Source: Sperchopsis tessellata (taxonomy: Eukaryota > Arthropoda > Insecta > Coleoptera > Hydrophilidae). From it: DNA of 31,983 nt. The stretch spans positions 1 through 31,983 of the forward strand of contig JAWQRN010000296.1 in NCBI GenBank assembly GCA_033557685.1, in the 5' to 3' direction. This document shows positions 12,186 through 24,300 of this stretch, one piece after another; the stretch's first letter is position 1, and each line of letters opens with the position of its first letter. The position numbers and the translations under genes were made by a program. The notes beneath the pieces are model-generated. The model saw only the letters and a program-made list of their open reading frames with translations. It was not told the origin of the DNA and did not search any database.

Positions 12186-12302
12186 CTAAGCAGAAACTAC
12201 TCTAATCTTATGGTCTATAGTTCCTCGGCACAATGGACACTCCAGCAATGGTATGGAGCAGTTAATGCAAGAGCAGTAATGTCCACATGGCACAAATATT
12301 AT
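12186..12302 (-). CDS. LRSAM1: LRSAM1 coding exon 13 (residues 647-684 and stop), RING finger
   Basis: Acceptor GTGTCAG, then 38 codons and a TAG stop at 12186-12188. Contains PCGHYCSCINC and ECPLCRG, giving the remaining six zinc ligands C652, H654, C658, C661, C668 and C671. The spacing between the second and third ligands is nine residues, the minimum for a RING and two fewer than in human. The coding strand has no long uninterrupted frame here, so the exon is easily missed. Confidence 0.95.
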   Translation of the reverse strand: MIFVPCGHYCSCINCSIPLLECPLCRGTIDHKIRVVSA

Positions 12303-15300
12303 CTGACACTAAAACAAAATTACTCAATCAAAAATAATCAAATCATATTTGCGAAACATAATTAGGAAGGTAGAAATCGGAAAAAGTCATATCATTCCAT
12401 TTAAGTTTAAAAAGTAACCTTTCACTCTCCCTTCCAATATTGAAAAATAATACACAGAACTCAAAATATGTGTGTCCGTGAGAATTTCATAATAAAAATT
12501 CTGCCATTTCTAAGATAGTAACATTTTAAACATTAAGAAATTTTAGAATGAAAAATTTAACATGTAAGCAATATATTAAACTTACATTCTGGTCCATACA
12601 TACAACACACTCGGAAGTCATATAAGTTGTGGTAGTGTCAATTGGTGGTGCACTAGCAGCTTCATCAACAGGTGGTGCTGTTGCTTTTTCTGGATAAACT
12701 TCACAAGTTTTCCTATACGACTGGAATGCATCAAGAATCCTTTGTCTATCATCACTCTTTGTGACACCCGCTTCACGCAAATCACCCTCAGTGACATCCA
12801 AAAGATCACCTACATAAAACAGACAAAACACTTTACTATAGAAAATAGAAATAAAATTTTAAAAAACTTACATTCAGTTTGGGCCCATTTTGCTATAAAT
12901 GGCAGACAATGAATGACACCAGCCATAAGTAGAGCTTCTGCTAAAGCTGGATTCATATTTTTTTGTGCTTCTGAGAGACCAGTTGGTAACCTAAAATTAA
13001 AGTGTATACAAAAAAGTTATGGTTAATGAGGCAATGTTTTTTGTTTTCTAAACTAGAGGGTTATTATATATCATGTGTCCATTCTTTCAATGGATCCAGT
13101 TCAGAATAAATCTCAAAAATGTCAAATAATATTAATGTCATATGTATAATAAATTTATAGCGAATAGAGATGCTTGATGTACACACACAGCAACATTGCT
13201 TACTTAACACACTTAGTGTATTTCAAAGCAGAAGAATAAATTTAGGTTATATTTTATCGATTTGATTGGTTCATTAACAGTAGTCTTTTATGATTTTCTA
13301 AACTGGAAATGAGTTTGGTTTTAATTTATAGAACTAATTGTATTCTTACTGTGAACTGCAATTTATTATGCTTAATTGAAATATGAAAGTACAAACGTAG
13401 TTTGTTCAGTATAATTTATGGCAAAGGTTTATTGTTAAACTAAGATAGATGGCAATCTATGATATATATATATATATATGTATAGCGTATTTATGACTAT
13501 AAAAGTACTTCTAAGTTTTTTTCCATTAATGATTTTAAATTGATAGCTTTAAGTTAGTTATATAGATTAGACTATAAATAATATGTGCATATATGTAATT
13601 TTTGATTATTTTTCATTTATATAAATTTATTTTTCATTTATATAAATCAATTTGATTTTTTAAATTATTATGCAATAACTATATATAAACTACAAAATAA
13701 TGATTGAAATCTGAGGAAAATCCTTGTTCCTTTGTACTTTTTGGGCACTACTTTTATGAAAATATAGTATACCTGTCAAGAAGACGTTGATACTGCCTCA
13801 ACCAAAAATCTTCTGCAGTATTATTGGATTCCTCTAAAGAGTGTAAAGTTGATAAAAGTTGAGCTCTTCTAGTACTTTGTTGATCTAACAAACCCATCAA
13901 TAACATCGATAAGTTGAGCCGTTTTTCAGATAAATCATTCTAGAAAAATTGAATATAACAATTATAGCGGCCATATAAGATATGAGTTAAAAAACTTGTA
14001 CAAGTAGTCTAAGAATATGTGACAAAATTTTCAAATAACATAAATGGCAAACTTTTGATAAAATTCATGGTGAATAAGTACGCCACTGATACCTCAACGA
14101 CAACAAGGAATCATTTGATAACTGTCAAAGTTAAACGTAAAATTGACTGATTGATAGAAGATACTCTGAATTTTTAAACTAGAATTGTGTTTGATTTTGA
14201 GCTAATAACATTTTATTATAAATTGGCAATTATAAGCTATCTAGTTTAACTGTGGTTTGTTTAGTGTAATTTATGGTAAAGGTTTATTTTTGAACAAAGA
14301 TACGTGAAAACTATGCTATAGTGCATTTATTAGTTTTCACATCTTATTTTAATTCACATATTATATTTCCATGCAAACTGGCTGAGTCAGAACAACTTCT
14401 TTGGTTATGTCTTTACGTGTGATTCGAAAGGGGATACTTTAGATGGGGTTGGGTTTGTATGTGTTGTGTGCATGAGTGTGGCATATGTTTTAATTATGTA
14501 ATTGCTTCGTTATTGTTTAGCAAGCTTCTCTTACATCATGTATATATTAAAAATAATAAATATTTGCACACATCTTTTCAAAATATATCTTTGTAGAACC
14601 TTTGTTTATCAAAAAGTACGTAGCCCATAAACTGAAAAACATCAGAATAAATCATCCTTAAACTCACTATTTGCTAGTTTAAATTTTGGATGTTAATTTC
14701 AGATTTAAAATAATTGATCTTCCTTTACGAATAGGATTTTTTTAATCTACTGTTAAATCTGCTTTAGCCCACTGTTTAAAAACATTGTGAATGAAACTGG
14801 TAAATTTAGTAACTAACATAATAGTTATTTTGATAATTTAAAAAAGATTACACTTTGTAAAAAAATGTGAAAAGAGTACTTAAGACGATAAAACGAATAC
14901 ATGTACTCTTTAAAGAATATGGTTGGTAACCCTATATATGATCTCTACTGTTGTTTCACTTGCTCTTGACTAAATCCCCCCCTTTAATTCTGGCTCCTGT
15001 TCTTAGGATTAATATATACACGGTTGATTGTTTCATGTTTAAAATAATTGGAAGTTTCTCTATTTAAATGTTCACTGGATATGCACATGGGGACTCCCCT
15101 ACCTCTACTTAGATTTGTAATTCCCCAATATGCACTATGATACACAATCAGTGTGGGGAATTCCCTAATTCATTGTTATTTCTCTTTTCTCTTTTTCTTG
15201 ATAAAAAAGGATGTTTTACGTATTAAATTTTAATTTATTTGAGCCGTTTGTGCTGTTTTTTTAAATAAATAAATGGCTTTTAGCATTAGGTAATACTTGC

Positions 15301-18300
15301 AATATTTAATACTTGTTATATTACATAATCTCGCTGTAACAAATTTATGTCTAAAATACTATAAGCATTTAAATTGCTATGGTCGATATGCCAATCAAAA
15401 TGTGTTATTAAATACTATGTATCTATGTATTTCAGCAATAATTATTAACTTTTTATTTTGAAATGAACACGTATGTATATTTTAATAAATCCTGAATAAA
15501 CGTTTTTTTCTGAATTCAATGATGTATAATAAGTTGCCTTACTATCACCAAAAAGTAGTACAAAAATTAATTAAAATTACTCTTTTGACTATCAATTTGC
15601 AATTGGTTTTTAATAGTAGGCTTTATGTAATGAACTAAATTTCTAAATTAACCCTTAAGTATAGGCATGGATTTTTGTAACACCATTACAGGCATGAGGT
15701 CACAAAGACCCCATTTGTAAAAATAACAAAATTTTACCAAATAAGAATAACAATGTAACAAAATATCATTTCGGGTAGAAAATTTATTTCTATATTGAAT
15801 GTAACTGAAAATAATGTTTAAATTAGACATCTACATTGTGAAACAGCAAAAATATAAAAAATTGCAGCTTCATTGTTTTATAAATGTATCTTCTTATTAT
15901 TCTTTCGATATAAAACATGATACTGTTTTCAAATTCAAAATGATTATTTATTAACAAAACTGAATAAATCTGACACAATAAATGCATTTAAATTGAGGAA
16001 AATTAACTGCTTCATAAAAAATTCAAGCATTTAACATGATTCTCTAAATTTGAAAAAAGTTTCATAATTATGTTATGTTTCAGAGCCCTTGTATTTTTGC
16101 TGTAGAACTCTTTTGCCATCCACTTGTAACATCTTTGCGTTGCTCATTTATTTCAGACAATTCTTCTTCATGTTCAGAAACTCTTTGTTCTGTCTCACTG
16201 GTCAGTAACTTTTTGCTCACATTCTGTATCACTCAAAACAACAATGGCATCTGAACATTCTAACCATGACGCAATTGTTTCCAAAAAATTTGAATAACTT
16301 AGGGGTATACAAGAAGACACTGCATACTTCTTGACATTTTACTTGATTAAAAAAGCTTGGAGTGTAAACAGCTACAAACTGCACTATTCAAATACTAACA
16401 CTGAACTGATAACTCTAACAATGGAGAAACATGAAAAATGAAGGTATTGCTGTAGCAGTTCCCCTGACTGCATGCCTGTACTTACGGCTTCAATCTTCAT
16501 CAAGTTAAGTTAACTTTGGCAACTATTAATTTTCTTGTTAGTCGAAGCTTATTACTGAAAACTATTTGCGAAATTGATAGCTAAAATTGTAATTTTAAAC
16601 AATTTGTTTACTACTGTTTGTTTATGTTATGGTGGAAAAAAACCCTTAATATTTTAGATACAGATTAGTGCAAAAAAATTAGTGAAATATTTAGCACAGT
16701 GTAGTTTGTATTGTATATGCATTTACATAGCCACTTAATGTACAATATGGAGCATGCACAATTCATGTCACTGAGAATTTTGACGTTCGCGATAAACACA
16801 AAATTGAGGTTAGAAGAAATTGAGTGATGGATTTAATACAGAACAGAAAAATACATAATATTATATACACGTGTATAGCGTGGTATGTAAACACAAAAAT
16901 GTTAGTTTCAGAAGAAATCTTGGCTGTTATATAAACTTAATGTAGAAAGTTTGAAGTTTGCAAACTTCTGCACTACCAATACCAACTACAATTACATTAC
17001 GTTTGTATGTAAATGCTCTTATGGAACCCCATTCTCTTAACTTCTACACAACACTGCAACCCGCAGTAACTTTATCACTAATCTCTATTTGAATGGGTCT
17101 TTATTCAGAATTAACTAGAATATACATAGGTGTTCATTACAAAACAAAAAATTGATTATCGTGCTAACATCTAGTCGGCTCTGAAAATATGCTAACTTAA
17201 TCAAAATGTAGTATTTAATTCCCCATTTCGATTGACATATCAACCATCGTTTGTAGTTCAAGGCGAATTTTGTTATCCAACCTATATATAGAAATATTAC
17301 GAATTTTGTAATCCATCCTATTTATAGAAATAAAAGTTCTTTACAATTTGTAATAGCTGTGGAATAAATTATAAAAGTATTCGTAATGAAAGACAAACAT
17401 TTTCATGGTAATACAATTTGAGTTGGAAGGCAGAGCCACATGATTGCACAAAACCATTCCATAGATACTGGATAATATATATGGAGCTCTGTGGGATATT
17501 TAGCGGTTATAATATAAGAGACACTTGGAAATTTCTCGATAACTAATGAGGTTTGAGGATTACTACAAAACCAAGGTGTTCTTCTTTCAAACGATTGTAT
17601 AGTAGTAGTGAAAAAGTTTATATAGTTTATAGTTGGGACATGTCCGCACTCATGCGCACAACACACAAACCCAACCTCTCCTAAAGCATCTTCCTCCAAA
17701 CCACACGTAAAGACATATAACCTAAGAAGTTATACTGACTCAGCCAGTTTATAGTTAACCACCAACAAGCACTGACAGTCTGAAGAAGAGTCAAGTTCTA
17801 GCAGTGATCATAGCAATGTTATATCATAAATATACAACCATGGAAATAAAGTTTGTGAATTAAAATAAGAAAATGAAGCTTTTTGTGAAGGTTTATAAAG
17901 ATACTTTGTTCTGATAAATGGGTCCAATATTTTGTTGTAGCAGAATAACACCACACCATTAAAATTTTGAAAAGTGTGCAAATTTTGTTTTGGAACCCAC
18001 GCTTAAAATGAAAATATGGAATGAATTTTCACAAGATGCAGGACTCACAAAAAAATAGGCTTCAGTTTGATTCTATTCAATTTTAGAATTATTGTATAGG
18101 AAACAACAGAAGTTTATCTAATATTCGCAGGGACAAGTATTCGCAAATTTTGAATTTCATGGACTTTTTTTAGCTCGGTGGAACTGGTGAACCAAGACAT
18201 ACAACACACCCAACAACCTTTGATTTACTACTTAATTTATATACTGTTTGAACTTCCATTACAGTATGATCTAAAAAGAAATATAACCTATGAAACTATA

Positions 18301-21300
18301 TGTGCCGTTATATCCACAATTCTGTTAGTCAAAACAAAATAAAATACTTACTAATTGTTCGTTGACTTGTAGCTTTCTTCGATCCATTTCAATAGAAGTT
18401 AGTGCAGCTAACTGAGATTCGACTAATCGAACTTGCTGAACAAGACCCCAACTCCTAGCATCTCCTCTTTCTAGAAGAGTTCCGACAGCATACTTTTGTA
18501 AATCACTATCTTCTTGTAATTGGGAAACAAGATCTGACTGCTCCAGATCCTTATTTTTTAAAATCTCTGTTATCTTAGCATCAGAGAGCAGTTCTCTACA
18601 ATACAATAGATGAGTTTTCTTTAACACACAAAAACCAAAATTTCTAACTTACTGCTCTAAGGCACTTCTAGCTGTTTCAGCTCTATCTTCATCAAATTGT
18701 TTGAACTTTTTGGTTTCTTGGTCCAGCAAATCTTGCATTGCCATCAAAATATCATCTTTCCGCAGACTTTCATTGTATTTAGTTGCTGCTGATAGTAGTC
18801 TTCGTTCTTCTTCTCGTTCTTGTTCCAGTAGTTGGGCTAAAGGTTCTTCATTTAAAATCAGCAGTTGATTTATTGCAATATCGGTATTTTCTTCAACTGA
18901 AATATTGACCAATCTTTAAATTTTTGCACTGCTGTTTACATTAAAAAATAATTCATATGCTACACTTTAAAGAAACTTGACTACCAGTAATGTTATTAAC
19001 TAAAATTGCAAATCATGCACAAAATTTAGTCTCTATTGAATCTGTATATATATTCAATTCCAGATTTCAATAGTTCCCTCAAAAACAATATATTTCTCCT
19101 TATGATGTACACGTACTACGAAATTTATTGAAACATTCTATAACATAAGCTATAATTAAAAAAAATGTACATGACTTTAGGATACTTTAGTAATAGACTG
19201 AAAAATAAAAATTAATGTCAGTTTTTCTCAAAAACGTGCACTTATAGTAGTTATAAAAACAAACAGCATTAGGATTACTAAAACATTTATGTATTCAAAA
19301 AATGTTTAAAATCCCAAAGAACATGTACTGCAGTCAAGCAGTTAAAGTGTTTGCATGACTTTCCAATACATCCAATTAACTGGATTTAGAAACGGTATGT
19401 CAACAGTATAAATTTTAATAGAGTTAAGACTTTTGGTTTTGAAAAGCATGCACGAAAAGAATAAATATATTGCTGTGGTTTTAAACCTAGACAAAGCTTA
19501 TGACAGTATCACATGAATAAAAAAAGGAAAGATAGGATTGAACATTATCTTGAATATCAACATTGTATTTAAATGAAATTGTGTAACCACTTAGTCTTTG
19601 CCATTTCTTAAAATGTGTGCACGAAATTGTATTCTGTACAAATGGACATATGTACGTTGGCTGTTTGTGGTCGTAGCTTCACATGTTCCACATTAGACTT
19701 GGCACGACATGCAGACCGAGTAACTGTGCTATCTTCTGTGTTGTGTTCTTCACGTATGGCCAATAATATTCAGGTTCTGTCTACGAGGAGTGAGCCAGAC
19801 TAATACTACTGTAAATAAGTAATTATTAGAAACTACTGTAACACTGGTTGAAGATGATAACATTTGATATTATATTATTATTACAATTATTTGAAAAGCT
19901 GAGTTTGTTCCTTACTTAATTAACAAAGGGTATACCGTTCAAAATGGCTGAAAGTGTACAAGAGTATTTCTTGGAAATGAAACATTAATAGCAATTATTT
20001 TGCCTTTATATACTTACTACTTTGCAGTTGTTCAATAAGTTTGAATCTATCAAGATCTTTTTCTTGCTGAAGTTTAACGAGTTCAAGATCAAACTTGTTC
20101 TGCTGTTGGGTAAGATCTTCAAGCAACTATAAATAACAAATGAGATTTTTTAGACCACATTAAATTAAATTATATACTGTCAAATAAGATGGGCAGCAAG
20201 AAAAATTATTAAAATCTATAAATAAACTAGATAACAAACCTTTTTGCGATTGGCCTTCAGCGCATTAGCCATTTCAATTTCTTGTCTTTGTAGTAATTCG
20301 TTGTTTCTTTCAATTTCCAGAAACTCTTGTAGTTTTTGCTCCTAAAAGGGAAATGTTACGTATTTATTTACTGAAATAAATTTAGAATAAAGTTCCCACA
20401 CAAGACACAAGAAATAACATTAAGAGGTTAAAATGCAGGTTGGATATTCACAAACACAAATAACAAATAGTATGAATGAAAACAACCCAATTATTTTAAT
20501 ATATTTACTTCTGTAATAAATAATTTTTTTTTCTATGCATATCTTTTAAATATAAAATTCAAAGTCAAACCTGTAGTTTCTAGATTTCTTTAGCAGATAA
20601 GATCCAGTACAATATAATATCTTAAATAACAAAAATAATATACAATAAATAACTTAACTAAGAGTAACAAAGAGGCAAAATTCAGGCTCATTCACAGTGG
20701 CATATGAACTGGAACTGACATATTTAACAAGTAGCAGAGTAACAGCACTATCATTCAAACTAGTGAAACAATAAAAAATCAGAAATGGCCAGTAGAACAA
20801 TTTTACAGACTTTACAAAATACAACATTTAAAACACAGAAGCATTATAGCTTTCCTAAACAATAGATCCAAATTAATAGTAAGATATTAGTTTAGAAAGC
20901 TGAATAAACACATACTAAAAGTCAAAGTAGTGTTTATAATGAATTCTTCGTCATGTTGGTGAAAAATAAGGATGCATGGCCCATCACATTTTCTATACAA
21001 TAAAATGGACAGGCTGATCGGACAAGATAATATAACCCCTGAAATAACTCTTCAATGATGTGTTTGTCAGATTGTTCCAAAGAACTGGAAGTAGATATGT
21101 TTACTGGTGCTATAATAATAACATTTCTTACAACAGTCAAAATAAAAACATAAGTGATTTTCTCTTAACAATAGTACAATAAAATGAAAAATATAGATAA
21201 ATAAATAAACTCGCAGAGGGTTTACCTTGCTAAGAGTGGTAGTAGCCATATATGACAAGATCCTAAACAATAACACTGAAAAAGCATTTGGAATTGTATT

Positions 21301-24300
21301 TTTAAGATGTCCAAAGTGGATTTAGGCTAGACAGAAGAATTACTTCTTTGTACTAAGCCTGGTGACAGAAAAGATAAGATGTAGTATGGAAACTCATGTA
21401 TGCTTCATCGATCTCAGAAATACAGTAACAGATTCCGGTAGTATATAGCATGGAAAACTCTAAAAAAAAGAGAGAGCTAAAGGAAAATCTATTAATGGTA
21501 AAAAAGAACCTTTATTGCTTTGTGAGTACAGGTATCGAATGGTCAAGAGAATTTTAAATGCGAGACCGAGATTCAAGGTAGAAAATTGAATCTGTTGCTT
21601 TTACAACCTCAATGAATGAAGTGCTGAAGAAATATAAGTTAGACGTCACGAATGGCAAAAATGTATCAAACATGTTGCATTTGTAACTCATGATGTCACT
21701 GAAACATAAGATACGTAATATAGGAAACAATATCACGAATAAGCGAAAACGATAGAACTTTCACCTTTTCGATTGTCCATTCTGCATCTTTAATCAAGAC
21801 AGTAACAATATGCTGTGGACAATAGTAATAGTTACCGAAATAAATAAATTAGGTTCAGATCGATAAATATAGAGTGTGTATTTTGTGTTGTTACGAATTA
21901 TGTTGATGAATAGTTTTAAGTTTGTTTGTATTTCTTTCGGTCAATTATATATTTATATATTATTTTTTGCATATGTACTTTTAATGCCTACTTCTGAACC
22001 CCCAACTACACACTGTATAGTAATTGTATTGTTTTTTGGTTTCTTAAATAGATATTATTATTATTGCTATTGTGAATACTTTCTGAATTACCTACTTATT
22101 ACTTAATTTAGCTAAAATGTTGCAATTTTCTACTCGTGGCAATTTGAAACTTTTTCCAATTGGATAGATAGACATCTATGGTATATTGGCGTTCCAATGT
22201 GTAAATTTGATAATAATCATGTGCTGTTTATGTGAAAAGAGGGAGATTTCAGAGTAACATTGTACAGGAAAACATTTCACAAATTTTATGTTGTGTGGGT
22301 TTCTAATGTGATTCAAAATCTGCTATATTTTTCGATCTTTGTCCATACAACTATCAAACGCATTGTGTGCTGTGTCATTCATGTATGAATACCATGTAAT
22401 GAATATTCTATGTGTTTCTGAAAGTTTCGCCTATGGAGAACATATACAACTAAGTGTATTTGGTTCTCCAAAGTAGTCGATAGAAATGTTATTAGGTTAA
22501 AAGTATAGGGTTGCTTTTTCATAAGTAACTTTGCCCTGGACATAACTTTGTGTAATCAAGCTTGGCACTCAATGTATAATATGTTTTATTGTTCGTCTTG
22601 ATTACTTTCTTTATATTTGCATTAGAACCTTCACCATAATGATATGACAAAAGCCTAGCGAATGCTTAATATAATGATCCGTACAATAACCAAATGTCAT
22701 CATAATATTAGTATTAAATTTCACGAAATGAATTATTACAAAAGTAAATAGATTACATGCATATAACACATACAGAATGCAGCATAATTTATTAAAAAAA
22801 AAGATTACAAAAAAACATGACTAAGAGTTAAAACTGTAATAATAATCTTATGTTTTATTTATCACCTACAGTTTACATTCATTAAGCCATTTCTAACAAC
22901 CGGCTATCAATTTATTGACAGATAGCATGAAATATATGTCCATCATTGTAAAATACATTTGTATGAGTATAACTCTCACTTCCACTTATGTAGAAATAAC
23001 ATTAAATTGAATTAATTAATAACTTGATTTTCATGATTTTTTCAATATGTATTGGGGAGTTATGAAAGCTATACATTTCTATTTAAAAAAAAATAACTTT
23101 TACGCGTGAAGAACTAATTTAGTGCTCCGGAAAGTACCATTTCTGGTCTAGCTACATATTCCAAAAACTAATAAGTTCATGACACCAATATCAGACATCA
23201 TTCCAAAAATGGTCAAACCGTGTCCAAGGGTCCTCAAAAAGGGAATATCCACTAAAATCTGGAAACAAAAAATAAGAAAGATAACACACCTGACAATTGG
23301 TAATACAGACAGTCGGAAGAAGTTCGTCTAATAATATTTTGAAACATCAGTATGTATAAACATATTTGTAGGTTATATAGAAGAGACTTGGTTGAACGAA
23401 AAGGAAATACACAGTTCTTATCTCCATGGAAAAATCATCATTAGTAGACTGTTAGTCTGAAGTGAAAATTTATTGCGGCATGATCAAAGATATTTAATAT
23501 GAATAATTATGCAATGTTTAATGTAACTATACTACTCAAACAAGATAAGCCCCATACAGAACAAGAATGTTATTCAGACAATGCCACTACTAGGCCCCCT
23601 GACTAGGTAAAACTGTGTAAAACCAAAATCTATAACCATGGTCTGAGAACAAATCTTATCACCAGAAAATGTTTTCTACTGAATTTAAATTATTGCTCCG
23701 AAAAAAGATTGCTGTGAACAGGGATAGATCTTTCTACCTTTGGATTAGTAGAGCAGCACCTCTACTGTCCCCTGTATTTAATGCTTTCATTGTCTGCACA
23801 TACAGTTCTTCATAAAGTTGCAGACAAACTAAGGCATTCCGTATAGAAAAATAGAAATGAGTTAAAATTCTTAGTTGTCACTTTTCTCAGAGGTTTTCAG
23901 CAAAGTACGTCATTTGAACTAAACATGGAGAATATACGTCAAAAATTAATTTCTGAAACCTCACCTGATTATTGACCATTCATTAATCTATATACAATAT
24001 ACCAGATAGGCCTGCATTTAATAATTTAATAAGCATATAAAAGATTACACTTTCAAAAAAGCAAAAATCATAACTTTCAGTTTAAGTAAGCAAAACAAAA
24101 AAATATTTATTTTAACCAATAAAGGTAATGTATACATAATTGTTAATAAATATTATCGACAAAAAAATATCTAAATCTAGCTTACTATGACTAAGCAATT
24201 GAAAGCAAATGCTCCATCTATAAATGGAAAATAACCTGACACTATTGGTCCAAAAAAGCTCAAAAGCAATATAACTAAATAAAACAGCTCACAATTATCC

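Noticed and set aside
12123..12365. 80-codon plus-strand open frame
   Set aside because: It is the antisense of the LRSAM1 RING exon; the minus strand encodes all remaining zinc ligands in frame.
15648..15830. 60-codon minus-strand open frame
   Set aside because: It runs into the terminal repeat of the piggyBac-like element and shows no transposase motif.
18897..18912. In-frame ATG at the 5' edge of exon 8 as an alternative protein start
   Set aside because: It lies upstream of a good TTTCAG acceptor and exon 7 joins in frame with matching coiled-coil sequence.
19615..19803. 62-codon plus-strand frame in intron 7 with several Cys
   Set aside because: Slightly GC-richer than its surroundings, but the Cys spacing fits no zinc-finger pattern and no family is recognised.
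21876..22106. 76-codon hydrophobic plus-strand frame
   Set aside because: Phe/Tyr/Leu content is what TTT/TTA/TAT-rich DNA gives by chance; no signal or splice context supports a gene.
23340..23425. Possible LINE C-terminal piece (EETWLNEKE)
   Set aside because: Too short and isolated to distinguish from chance.
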